In this document: in pieces, positions 28,012 through 36,768 of the stretch
Layout of the letters: each line of letters opens with the position of its first letter
Numbering within the stretch: position 1 is the stretch's first letter
Assembly (NCBI GenBank): GCA_003054655.1
Contig: QAYZ01000013.1
Span: 372,001 to 436,000 of the forward strand
Length of the DNA stretch: 64,000 nt
Origin: Spartobacteria bacterium LR76
GTDB taxonomy: Bacteria; Verrucomicrobiota; Verrucomicrobiia; Chthoniobacterales; Terrimicrobiaceae
Direction of reading: 5' to 3'
Translations under genes and position numbers: made by a program
Notes under the pieces: model-generated
Databases searched by the model: none
What the model was told of the DNA's origin: nothing
The model's input: only the letters and a program-made list of their open reading frames with translations

Positions 28012-29910
28012 CTACTTTTTGGCTGGGATGCTGAGATCGACGTTCTTTGCAGCCTCGGCGAGGTCCGTGCGCTGCCAGACTTTGACATAATCAATATCGA
28101 AAGTTTCGCCGATTTTCGAAAGATCGATATCCTTTGTCGCCCAGCCGCCAAGTTGCAGGCTGAGCAGGAGATGGCCGGGAACGGAGCCGACCCGCGGATT
28201 TTCCCACTCCGCAGTCTTCTTGCCGTCAATGTACCACGTGAGCTTGCCCGGCTCCCAGAGCATGCCAAAGACATGCCAGCCATCGGGCGTGGGGCCATAG
28301 TAAACATTGGCATCCCCCCAGGCCTGATGCTGGTCGCCATAGCCATCCCAGTGCACGGCGATATTGTGGCGGCCCGGCCCCCATTCGCTCAGGTGCTCGA
28401 GAATGTCGAACTCCATCCCTCCCCATTTGGTCGAGTTGCGATTCCAAATCGACTGTTGATCGGTCGGACCGTTTACATCGCGATCCGGCATGAGCCAGAA
28501 GGCGGGCCAGAAACCACGCGTGGTGGGGAGCTTCACCCGCGCCTCGAAGTATCCGTAGCTCTGCGCCCATTTGCCAAAGCCGGTCACCTGGCCGGAAATG
28601 TACTCGCGCCCCTCGACCTCCTTCTTCTCCGCGCCCAGCTTCAACACGCCATTCTCAACTCGCGCCTTCTCCTTCTGGTAATAGAAAAACTTGCTGAAGT
28701 GGCTGTTGCTGGCCTCCCATTTTGAACTGTCGAGCGAGGCGCCATCGAAGTTGTCTTCAAACGTCAGCGTCCAGTCGCCCTCCACCGGCGGGCGCTTGCC
28801 CAGCCAGTCGGGAGGAGTGACCGGAATATCGCGATCTGCGGGCGCGGTGAGCGTAGACTTGCCTGCGACGGCCCCGGGACTGCCGTAGGCCTTGAGGTTG
28901 CCGAGGAGCAGAGTGATTCCCTCCTTGGGTTTGGCGAGGAAAACCTGGATGGCCGAGACCCTCTTGGCATCCAAAGGATACCCTGGCTGGCCGTTGGTTT
29001 TTCCAAACACCACCTGGATCGTCTGGGTCGCTCCGGGGGCGATTTTCATGCTCTGCGAGTTCCAGGGACTTTGCTTCGAGTCCCCGGGATTGTCGACCCG
29101 CAGAACGGCGGTGACCGGTGTGCTCGAGGTGTTTGTCGCGGTGACCTCCACGCCGCCAAAGGCCGAGAGATTCCATCCGCCAGCCGGGATCGGGAAATGC
29201 ACGGCCGGGTAGTCCACGCCAGTGGAGAAGGTCGCCTTGATCCTGCCTCCCTCCACCGAACCGTCGGCGTGGGAAAACCTGAAGCCTGCCGTGCCCTTGG
29301 CGGGATCGAGCAATTCCCCGCCGATGCTTGGCGAGGTCGTGGCCTCCGCGCCAGTCGCCGCCGGTCGGGCTGCGGCCGCCGGCGATGGAGCACCCTCCTC
29401 CTTGAAGGGGGTAATGCTCTTGATGACAAATGCTCCGCCATCAGTCGGTTTGCCGACAAAGACCAGAAGTGCGACGATCGCGGAGGGGTCGAGCTGGTAG
29501 GAGGGATTTCCTCCGTAGGAATAGCCAAACCGCACCCGGACCTTCTTGGTTTCGCCGGGGCCGAGCTTCACCGACTCGGTGTTGCTGAAGTTGCTGCCGC
29601 CTTTGTTGTCGATGCGCAAGGCGATGGATTTCGCGGTCGCTCCTTCATTGACGATCTCCGCCTCGACTCCCGTAAAGCCGGAAAGATCCCACCCCTCCGG
29701 CGGAGCGGCCAGATGCACGCCGGGAAATCCTTTGTCGGCTCCGTACTCCACCCGTATCACCCCGTCCTCCCCCGGAGGAGTGACTGCGGATTTCTGTTCC
29801 TTGAGCGAAGTTGGATCAGACTTCGCATTCTCCAGAAGATCCGGTGCATCTGCCCACAGGGGGATGCCGGAAAATGTGAGTGCAAGCAGAGCAAAGGCAG
29901 ATATCTTCAT
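28012..29910 (-). CDS. Exported GH16 endo-beta-glycanase with tandem N-terminal modules
   Basis: 632 aa from the ATG at 29910 (the open frame extends to a TTG nine bases earlier). Signal peptide MKISAFALLALTFSGIPLWA. Two copies of one 125-residue beta-sandwich module follow: the first contains FPGVHLAAPPEGWDLSGFTG, the second YPAVHFPIPAGGWNLSAFGG, and both have a closing strand of the LLVFVGKP or IQVFLAKP type. The GH16 domain carries GGMEFDILEHLSEW, with Glu500, Asp502 and Glu505. The acceptor cleft residues differ from its neighbour, so the two enzymes probably attack different stretches of the polymer. First gene of the minus-strand GH16 operon. Confidence 0.85.
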   Translation of the reverse strand: MKISAFALLALTFSGIPLWADAPDLLENAKSDPTSLKEQKSAVTPPGEDGVIRVEYGADKGFPGVHLAAPPEGWDLSGFTGVEAEIVNEGATAKSIALRIDNKGGSNFSNTESVKLGPGETKKVRVRFGYSYGGNPSYQLDPSAIVALLVFVGKPTDGGAFVIKSITPFKEEGAPSPAAAARPAATGAEATTSPSIGGELLDPAKGTAGFRFSHADGSVEGGRIKATFSTGVDYPAVHFPIPAGGWNLSAFGGVEVTATNTSSTPVTAVLRVDNPGDSKQSPWNSQSMKIAPGATQTIQVVFGKTNGQPGYPLDAKRVSAIQVFLAKPKEGITLLLGNLKAYGSPGAVAGKSTLTAPADRDIPVTPPDWLGKRPPVEGDWTLTFEDNFDGASLDSSKWEASNSHFSKFFYYQKEKARVENGVLKLGAEKKEVEGREYISGQVTGFGKWAQSYGYFEARVKLPTTRGFWPAFWLMPDRDVNGPTDQQSIWNRNSTKWGGMEFDILEHLSEWGPGRHNIAVHWDGYGDQHQAWGDANVYYGPTPDGWHVFGMLWEPGKLTWYIDGKKTAEWENPRVGSVPGHLLLSLQLGGWATKDIDLSKIGETFDIDYVKVWQRTDLAEAAKNVDLSIPAKK

Positions 29911-29960
29911 CGGAAGCAAAGAATGGGGATGCAGACGGGGGTTGAGATTTCACGGTCACG

Positions 29961-29981
29961 GTAGCGCAAAGCTGGCAACCG
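29961..29981 (-). promoter_or_regulatory. Conserved TTGCCAGCTTT promoter element before the GH16 operon
   Basis: On the minus strand this reads GGTTGCCAGCTTTGCGCTAC. It nearly repeats the element before the GHL6 gene at 1643-1655 and lies about 55-70 nt before the GH16 start. The two glycosidase operons may answer to the same AraC-type activator. Two copies only. Confidence 0.35.
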
Positions 29982-30063
29982 GGTGAGCAGTCTCCTGTTT
30001 ACCGATGTGTTGATTTCTGACTTTCCTCCGTCCGGCGGCGAGCCCGCCGTCATCAGGAAATAG

Positions 30064-30091
30064 CACATGCGAGGTCGGCTTCCGGTTAACG
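30064..30091 (+). promoter_or_regulatory. Motif B copy 2, before the FAD oxidoreductase-GH3 operon
   Basis: CACATG (30064), TCGGC (30075), CGG (30083) and TAAC (30087), with the same internal spacing as the copy before GH50. It ends 57 nt before the start codon of the FAD oxidoreductase gene. Confidence 0.55.
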
Positions 30092-30147
30092 CCGCCCGCC
30101 TCCGCCATCCTATAGTGAAGCGCCACAGACCTCTGGCGGTCCTCTCC

Positions 30148-33012
30148 ATGCCTTCACTTTCCGTAGCCCTTTATCGCGATGTCGATGTCCTCGTCGTCGG
30201 CTCATCGACTGCCGCCGTCGCCGCATCGATCGAGATGCAGCAAGCTGGAACCTCCGCCATGCTGATCAGCGACCTGCCTTATGTCGGCAGTGACTTTGCC
30301 GGAACATTGCGGCTCTGGCCGGGTGACTGGACCGCTGCGGACCCCTTGCTGCAAGCCGCCTTCGCCGGATCAGCGCCCGCCCGGCCCGGCGCGATCAAGC
30401 GCTCCCTGGAAGGAGCCTTGCTGGCGGCAGGCATCCCTTTCCTTTTCCAAAGCCGCCCCATCGCGATCCTGCGAGACGAGTCGGGGGAGATCGGCGGCGC
30501 GATCCTGGCCATCCGCTCCGCCCTCCTCGCTGTGACGTGCCGGGCCATTCTCGATGCGTCGGAACATGGCATCGTCGCCCGGCTCGCGAGCCTTCCGGTT
30601 CAGGAACGTACAGGCACCACATCGCTCGTCGAGTGGACGGTTCTCGCCAGGGACCGCCCCTCCGCATGGCCCGGAGAACTCACCGAACTCATGCCCGCGT
30701 TCACTTTTCCTTCCGAGAAGGGCGGCGGAGAAATGACCTGCCGTGCGTTCCAGCTTTCCCTCGATGCTGCCGCTCTCGGAGAGAACCCCATGCTCGAGGA
30801 ACACGCGGCCCGCGCGCTCCTCGTAGATGAGGCGATTCTCCTCACCGCCGACCTCCTGGTCCGTCCGCCGTCCCGCATGGTGACACCGGCAATCGGCGCT
30901 CCCCGGGGCCGCCTCGCAGATCTCAGCGAGGAGGATCTCCAGTCCGCCTCCGGTCTGTGGCTGCTAAACAGCCTGCTCCCCGTCTCTGCAAAAGGCGTTG
31001 GAGAATGTGCGAATCCAGGCGCTTGGATTCCCTTCGCCCGCCAGCTCGGCCGGAAACTAGCCGCCCAGGTCAGACCGCGAGCAGCCGGAGAAGCCTTTCA
31101 CGCGCAGACTGGCGGCGATGCGAGCGGACACTACCAGTTTGCCCCAGTCTTCCTGCGCACGGATCATGGAACTCTTGATTTTCCGGAATGGAGTTTTCCC
31201 GTCCTCGGGGAGTACGATGTCGTCGTCTCCGGTGGAGGTACAGGCGGAGCGCCGGCCGGAATCGCCGCCGCCCGGTCTGGCGCATCCACCCTGGTCCTGG
31301 AAACCCAGCACGGACTCGGCGGCGTCGGCACGCTCGGCCTCATCAGCGCCTACTGGTTTGGCAACCGCACGGGATTCACCTCGGAGCTGGATCGGGAGGT
31401 CAGCCAATACGATGCCTGGAGCCGCAGCAAGGGAGGTTCGGGCTGGAGTCCCGAGGTCAAGTCGCGGGTCTACCAGCGCCTCCTCCGCGATGCGTGCGGC
31501 GACGCGTGGCTCGGCTCGTTCGCCTTCGGAGTGAAGATGACCGGACCGCAGATCGACGGACTGCTCGTTTCCACGCCCTTTGGGAGCGGGCTCGTTCGCA
31601 CCCGGGCCGTGGTGGATGCTACGGGAGATTCCGACGTCGCAGCGGCAGCCGGGGCACCCTGCCGCCTCATCGGCGGAGAGCACCTCGCCGTCCAAGGCAC
31701 CGGGCTATCGCCTCGCAGGACCTTGACCTCGCAGTATCAAAACTCCGACCACACCTTCATCGACGACACCGATCCCGTCGGCGTCACGAGCGCCTTTGTC
31801 GAGGCCCGGGCCAAGTATCCCGACGCCTTCGACACGGTGTCCATCGTGAGTTCCCGAGAGCGCCGCCAGATCATCGGCGAGATCGAGATTTCACCACTGG
31901 ACATTCTCGCCGGGCGCACGTTCCCGGATACCGTGTACATTGCACGCAGCAATTTCGATACGCATGGCTTCACGGTGCACCCCATGTTCATGATGGTCGC
32001 TCCGGGCCACGATCCGATGTCGGCGCAGGTGCCGTACCGCTGTATGGTGCCTCGGGGGATCGACGGCGTGCTCGTCACCGGGCTGGGAATGAGCGCCCAT
32101 CGCGACGCCCTGCCCCTGCTGCGCATGCAAGCCGACGTGCAAAACCAAGGTTTCGCCGCCGGGCTGGCGGTTGCGGAATGCGCCCGGACCGGCATATCCC
32201 CCCGTCACCTCGACATTCGCGCGCTCCAGCGCAAGCTTGTCGCGATCGGCATCATCGAGCCGGTAAACCTGGAGCAGGAAGATTCCTTTCCGCTCGATAC
32301 CGCCGCTCTGGAGCAGGCTCTCGCCGGAGATTGGCGGGATCTGAAAAACATCGCGATCCTGCTAGCCCACCCGGAGGAGACCCGGGCGCATCTCACGGAA
32401 ATCCTGCACTCCGACGAAGGTCGACGCCCCGATGCGGCACGGATTCTCGGCATGATGGGCGACCCGGTGGCCGCGCCCGCTCTGGCGGCCATCGTACGAG
32501 CCACGCCATGGGACGAGGGATGGGATTACCAGGGCATGGGGCAGTTTGGCGCGAGCATGAGCTGGCTGGACTCCGTCCTTATCGCTCTCGGGAAAACCCG
32601 TGCCTCCATCGCTGTCGACGCCATCGAACTCAAGATCCACACGCTCGATGAGAACGCTGCGTTCTCCCATTGCCGGGCCGCAGCTCTCGCCTCGGCGATG
32701 ATGCCCCATCCGACACTCGCCCGAGCGCTGGAGGAGCTGCTCCGCAGGCCGGGTATGGCCGGTCACTCCATCACCGACCTTGCAGCACTGCAAAGCCGGG
32801 CCACGGACAATCTCATCGAGACCAGTCCGCGCAATCTGTCACTGCGGGAGGTCTACCTCGCCATGGGGCTGCTCCTCTCGGGCGATCCCAAAGCCACCGG
32901 CCGCAGCATCCTTCAATCCTACACCCATGACCTGCGGGGACACTTTGCGCGTTATGCGCAGGCCCTGCTCGCCGAAAAGAACCACGACGCCCTGCGCCTT
33001 CGTATTGCCTGA
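30148..33012 (+). CDS. Double FAD oxidoreductase with a C-terminal HEAT-like region
   Basis: 954 aa from the ATG at 30148. Two FAD_oxidored-type modules stand in tandem. The first starts with DVDVLVVGSSTAAVAASIEM, where the usual GxGxxG is changed to GSSTAA; the second, near residue 355, has the intact EYDVVVSGGGTGGAPAGIAA, then GLGGVGTLGLISAYWFGNRT and VVDATGDSDVAAAAGAP. Only the second probably binds FAD well. From about residue 728 to the end lies an alpha-helical region with HEAT-repeat character (DAARILGMMGDPVAAPALAA). No signal peptide. It is 3 nt before the GH3 gene, so it acts with an intracellular glucosidase; the substrate is unknown but sugar oxidation is a fair guess. Confidence 0.75.
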   Translation: MPSLSVALYRDVDVLVVGSSTAAVAASIEMQQAGTSAMLISDLPYVGSDFAGTLRLWPGDWTAADPLLQAAFAGSAPARPGAIKRSLEGALLAAGIPFLFQSRPIAILRDESGEIGGAILAIRSALLAVTCRAILDASEHGIVARLASLPVQERTGTTSLVEWTVLARDRPSAWPGELTELMPAFTFPSEKGGGEMTCRAFQLSLDAAALGENPMLEEHAARALLVDEAILLTADLLVRPPSRMVTPAIGAPRGRLADLSEEDLQSASGLWLLNSLLPVSAKGVGECANPGAWIPFARQLGRKLAAQVRPRAAGEAFHAQTGGDASGHYQFAPVFLRTDHGTLDFPEWSFPVLGEYDVVVSGGGTGGAPAGIAAARSGASTLVLETQHGLGGVGTLGLISAYWFGNRTGFTSELDREVSQYDAWSRSKGGSGWSPEVKSRVYQRLLRDACGDAWLGSFAFGVKMTGPQIDGLLVSTPFGSGLVRTRAVVDATGDSDVAAAAGAPCRLIGGEHLAVQGTGLSPRRTLTSQYQNSDHTFIDDTDPVGVTSAFVEARAKYPDAFDTVSIVSSRERRQIIGEIEISPLDILAGRTFPDTVYIARSNFDTHGFTVHPMFMMVAPGHDPMSAQVPYRCMVPRGIDGVLVTGLGMSAHRDALPLLRMQADVQNQGFAAGLAVAECARTGISPRHLDIRALQRKLVAIGIIEPVNLEQEDSFPLDTAALEQALAGDWRDLKNIAILLAHPEETRAHLTEILHSDEGRRPDAARILGMMGDPVAAPALAAIVRATPWDEGWDYQGMGQFGASMSWLDSVLIALGKTRASIAVDAIELKIHTLDENAAFSHCRAAALASAMMPHPTLARALEELLRRPGMAGHSITDLAALQSRATDNLIETSPRNLSLREVYLAMGLLLSGDPKATGRSILQSYTHDLRGHFARYAQALLAEKNHDALRLRIA

Positions 33013-33015
33013 TTC

Positions 33016-35154
33016 ATGACCATCGAAAACCGCATCCAGCATCTCCTTTCCCAAATGACCCTGCGCGAAAAAATCGGGCAGATGGTCCAGACCCACTCAA
33101 CCAGCGACGCCAACAAGGATCTCGTGCGCCAGGGCCTCATCGGAAGTCTTTTCAACGAGGCCGACGTGGAAAAGGTCGCCGAGTTTCAACGCGTGAGCAT
33201 CGAGGAGTCGCGCCTCGGCATCCCGCTCCTCATCGGGCGCGATGTGATTCATGGGTTTCGCACCATCTTCCCCATTCCGCTGGGACAGGCGGCGTCCTGG
33301 AATACGGATCTCGTGGAAAAGGCGGCCCGAGCAGCGGCCCGGGAAGTCGCCCCGACCGGCGTTCGCTGGACCTTCAGCCCGATGGTCGACATCGCGCGCG
33401 ACCCGCGTTGGGGCCGCATCGCAGAGGGAGCAGGCGAGGACCCCGTGCTCGCCAGCGCAATGGGCGCGGCCATGGTGCGCGGATACCAGGGCGAGGACCT
33501 CTCGCACCCCGACTCCATCGCCGCCTGCGCAAAGCACTTTGTCGGCTATGGCGCGACCGAGGGCGGACGCGACTACAATACCGCCGACATCCCGGAGCGA
33601 ACGCTGCGCGATGTGTACCTGAAGCCTTTCAAGGCCTGCGTCGATGCCGGGGTCTCGACGCTCATGGCGGGCTTCAACGAGATCGACGGCGTGCCCGCCA
33701 GCGGCAATGCCTTTACCCTGCGCCAGATCCTGCGGGAGGAATGGAAGTTCGATGGTTTCGTCGTCAGCGACTGGACCTCCATCCTGGAAATGATCGTGCA
33801 CGGTTTTTGCGCGGATGCGCGCGAGGCCGCGAGGGAGGGAACTCTCGCCGGTGTCGACATGGAGATGGAGAGCACCTGCTACCTCGATCACCTCGAGTCA
33901 CTTGTCGCCAGCGGCGAGATTCCGCAGGCACGCATCGACGATGCCGTCCGCGCCATCCTGCGCATCAAGTTCCGCCTCGGGCTTTTTGAAAATGCGATGC
34001 CGGCAGTCCCTCAAGCGCCCTTTGCCGCCAGAGAGGATGACCTCGCTCTCGCCCGGCGACTGGCCCGCGAGAGCTGCGTGCTGCTGAAGAACGATGCCGA
34101 CCTGCTCCCGCTTGGCAAGTCCATGCGTTCCCTCGCCGTGATCGGAGCGCTGGCTGACAGCCCGGCTGACCAGATCGGCTGCTGGTCCTTTGACCGCCAT
34201 CTGCCCGATATTCGCACCCCGCTGGCGGCGATTCGGGATGCCGTCGGGGAAGCTACCGAGGTTCGTTACGTCCGCGCCCTTGCCGACGAGCCGGCACAGA
34301 GCCGCGAGGCGGACGATGCCGCGATCGAGGCAACCTCCTCGTCCGACGCAGCGGTGCTTTTCCTCGGCGAAGGCGAGCGACTCAGTGGAGAGTCCCACTG
34401 CCGGGCCTTCCTGGATCTCCCGGCACATCACCTCGACCTCGTGAAAAAGATTCATGCTCTCGGCAAACCGGTGGTCGTCGTGTTGATCACCGGCCGGCCG
34501 TTGACCATCCCATGGGTCGCGGAAAACATCCCGGCGCTGCTGGTGGCATGGCATCCCGGCACGATGGGCGGCCCGGCGATAGCCGATCTTTTATTCGGAG
34601 ATCATGCGCCATCGGGGAAGCTGCCCGTGACATTTCCGCGGACGGTCGGACAAATCCCGCTCTACTACAATCACAAGAACACCGGCCGCCCGCCCATCGA
34701 GGTCGAGCGCAAGATGCCGATGGGTACTCCGCTTGACCCGGTGGGCTTTTGCTCGTGCTATCTCGATGCGGAAACCACGCCGCAGTTTCCCTTTGGCTTC
34801 GGACTCAGCTATTCCTCCATCTCGTATGGGCCGACGGAGGCGACAGTCGAGGGCGATTCCTTCCACATCACCGCACAGATCACCAATATAGGCAGCCGTG
34901 CCATCACAGAGGTCGTGCAGCTTTATGTCCGCGACCTCGCGGGCAGCGTCACCCGCCCGGTGAAGGAGCTCAAGGCCTTCCAAAAAATCTCGCTGGCAGC
35001 CGGGGAATCACGCATAGCCAGCTTCCTGCTCAGGCCGGACGACCTCGCCTTTCACCACCGGGATGGCACGTATGGCCCCGAGCCTGGTGAGTTCCAGGCC
35101 TGGATCGCTCCGGATTCCCAGGGCGGCACAGCCGCGAGGTTTACTCTGAGCTGA
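33016..35154 (+). CDS. GH3 beta-glycosidase
   Basis: 712 aa, 3 nt after the FAD oxidoreductase gene. Complete three-part family 3 enzyme: barrel with FSPMVDIARDPRWGRIAEGA and the KHFVGYG motif, the nucleophile Asp252 in VVSDWTS, an alpha/beta sandwich (about residues 340-560) and a C-terminal fibronectin-III-like domain (from about 600, IGSRAITEVVQLYVRD). It resembles BglX but has no signal peptide, so it should be cytoplasmic and trim imported oligosaccharides. Its stop is 1 nt from the convergent MFS gene. Confidence 0.9.
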   Translation: MTIENRIQHLLSQMTLREKIGQMVQTHSTSDANKDLVRQGLIGSLFNEADVEKVAEFQRVSIEESRLGIPLLIGRDVIHGFRTIFPIPLGQAASWNTDLVEKAARAAAREVAPTGVRWTFSPMVDIARDPRWGRIAEGAGEDPVLASAMGAAMVRGYQGEDLSHPDSIAACAKHFVGYGATEGGRDYNTADIPERTLRDVYLKPFKACVDAGVSTLMAGFNEIDGVPASGNAFTLRQILREEWKFDGFVVSDWTSILEMIVHGFCADAREAAREGTLAGVDMEMESTCYLDHLESLVASGEIPQARIDDAVRAILRIKFRLGLFENAMPAVPQAPFAAREDDLALARRLARESCVLLKNDADLLPLGKSMRSLAVIGALADSPADQIGCWSFDRHLPDIRTPLAAIRDAVGEATEVRYVRALADEPAQSREADDAAIEATSSSDAAVLFLGEGERLSGESHCRAFLDLPAHHLDLVKKIHALGKPVVVVLITGRPLTIPWVAENIPALLVAWHPGTMGGPAIADLLFGDHAPSGKLPVTFPRTVGQIPLYYNHKNTGRPPIEVERKMPMGTPLDPVGFCSCYLDAETTPQFPFGFGLSYSSISYGPTEATVEGDSFHITAQITNIGSRAITEVVQLYVRDLAGSVTRPVKELKAFQKISLAAGESRIASFLLRPDDLAFHHRDGTYGPEPGEFQAWIAPDSQGGTAARFTLS

Positions 35155-35155
35155 C

Positions 35156-36619
35156 TCAGGAAACCTCGACCGGGCAGCTTTTCTGTGGCGGCTTGTCCTT
35201 CTGGTGGCCGGGAATCGGAGCGACGTAGTGGTCGAACCCGCCGTATCGCTGCCAGCTCCGATAGAGCAGGAAGAGGCAGACAATCGTGATCGAGAGTCCG
35301 ATGATGCTCCAGAACGGAAGGAAAAGATAAACGCGCTCGCCAAACTTTCCATACAGATGATCCAGGACCACGCCCGTCGTCGCGCCGGCGGTGATGCCGA
35401 AAAAGCTGCCGCACATCGCTCGTGCAGAGCAGAACTGCCCATACTGCGCACGAGGAAAGATGCGCATGAGCAAGGGGATCTCCACAATGGCCTGCAAGGC
35501 GCCAATCGCCGTCGTTCCCACCATTCCCAGCACGGCGTAGAAGTAGAATACCACCTCGGCGGAGGGCCTCCAGAACAGCCAGATCAACCCCAGCGGAGCC
35601 AGGCAAAGCGCGGCGATCTTGCCAATGATCGTAATGCGCAGAGGGTGATACCGGTCGGCCAGGAATCCCAGAATGGCAATCCAGACGATGTACGAGATGT
35701 TATTAATCGCGCTCAGCTTGCCGATATGCTCGAGATCCAGGCCAAGGTATTTCTGCTGAAAGATGGTATACAGAGCGGCGCTTCCCGATATCGCTCCGCC
35801 GAAGGTCGTGAGATAAAGATACCAGTAGTGGCGGATGGTCATGCACTCGGTGAAATAGGTCTTCACGGAGGCCACCGCGCCTTTCTTGTTCCCGATATTC
35901 TCTGGCGGCGGAGCGTACTTCCCCTCCTTCACCATCAGGCACATGAGTCCGAACCCAATGAGGTAGAGCACGGCCGCACCAACGAAAATCTCCAGGAAGT
36001 GCGTCTCGGCGTGCTTGAAGATGAACCAGTTGTAGAGCGTGCTGGCCCCGGCATTAACGATGCGGAACCAGGAGACGAATCGCGCCATGAGCTTCTCCGG
36101 CACCACATCGTTGAAGAAATACCAGAAGATGCAACTGACGAAGATGTTGAAGAAATTGAAGATCAGCAGGAAGAAGCAGATGTAGATCAGCAGCACCGTC
36201 GGCAGCGACAGGCCGGAGAACCAGGAGCTGGCGATTGACTGAATCCACCCCCCGACCGGTCCCTGCACTCCCAGCGCCAGCAGGGCGAGACTGAGAAACG
36301 GCACCGTACCAAGGAGATAGGGAATACGCCGCCCCCACTTGGTCCGGGTGCGATCGCTCCGGAAACTGATGATCGGGTTGAAAACCGTGCTGAGCAGGCT
36401 CGGCACGCTGGTCATGACCAGGGCCATGAGGGTGTTGCTGGCCCCGAGCTCCTTGAACTTCAGCGGCATGATGCTCGGAATGACCTGCTCCATGATGGTG
36501 AAGCAGAAGTCTCCCCAGAGCAGCCAGGCAAACAGGCCGACGAGGCCCGCCTTCGTATAGGTCAGCGTACCAACTTTCCAGGTTTTCGTATCGGGGGGTG
36601 CGGTAGGGGAGGAGTCCAT
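35156..36619 (-). CDS. MFS sugar permease
   Basis: 487 aa from the ATG at 36619. About twelve hydrophobic segments are visible (for example LVGLFAWLLWGDFCFTIMEQ, FLLIFNFFNIFVSCIFWYFF). The RSDRTRTKWGRRIPYLLG loop between helices 2 and 3 is the MFS signature, and the GPH-like spacing fits sugar transport. It is a paralogue of the permease at 36769, sharing TWKVGTLTYT-type N-termini. Likely imports products of the GH50/GH16 enzymes. It carries motif B upstream, together with the GH50 and FAD oxidoreductase-GH3 operons. Confidence 0.8.
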   Translation of the reverse strand: MDSSPTAPPDTKTWKVGTLTYTKAGLVGLFAWLLWGDFCFTIMEQVIPSIMPLKFKELGASNTLMALVMTSVPSLLSTVFNPIISFRSDRTRTKWGRRIPYLLGTVPFLSLALLALGVQGPVGGWIQSIASSWFSGLSLPTVLLIYICFFLLIFNFFNIFVSCIFWYFFNDVVPEKLMARFVSWFRIVNAGASTLYNWFIFKHAETHFLEIFVGAAVLYLIGFGLMCLMVKEGKYAPPPENIGNKKGAVASVKTYFTECMTIRHYWYLYLTTFGGAISGSAALYTIFQQKYLGLDLEHIGKLSAINNISYIVWIAILGFLADRYHPLRITIIGKIAALCLAPLGLIWLFWRPSAEVVFYFYAVLGMVGTTAIGALQAIVEIPLLMRIFPRAQYGQFCSARAMCGSFFGITAGATTGVVLDHLYGKFGERVYLFLPFWSIIGLSITIVCLFLLYRSWQRYGGFDHYVAPIPGHQKDKPPQKSCPVEVS

Positions 36620-36679
36620 CTCTCGGGCTTCAGCGGCAGGGCGGCTGACCAGTCACTTTAGTGGAGAAGACGGGGTGAG

Positions 36680-36707
36680 CGTTAATCAATATCCGCTCCC
36701 AAATGTG
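36680..36707 (-). promoter_or_regulatory. Motif B copy 3, before the first MFS gene
   Basis: On the minus strand it reads CACAT (from 36707), CGG (at offset 12), then TTAACG ending at 36680, keeping the register of the copies at 22854 and 30064. It ends about 60 nt before the permease start codon. Weaker than the other two but identically spaced. Confidence 0.5.
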
Positions 36708-36732
36708 CCTTTTCCCGACCACCGCCCGGCCA

Positions 36733-36765
36733 GAGGCGAAGCCTCCGAGGCCTGCAAGAGGCCTC
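36733..36765 (-). terminator. Double hairpin after the second MFS gene
   Basis: Two adjacent stems, GAGGC/GCCTC (36733-36737 and 36741-36745) and GAGGCC/GGCCTC (36747-36752 and 36760-36765), lie just past the stop of the minus-strand permease at 36769. There is no T-run. They may end its transcript, leaving the next permease to its own promoter. Confidence 0.45.
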
Positions 36766-36768
36766 CCG

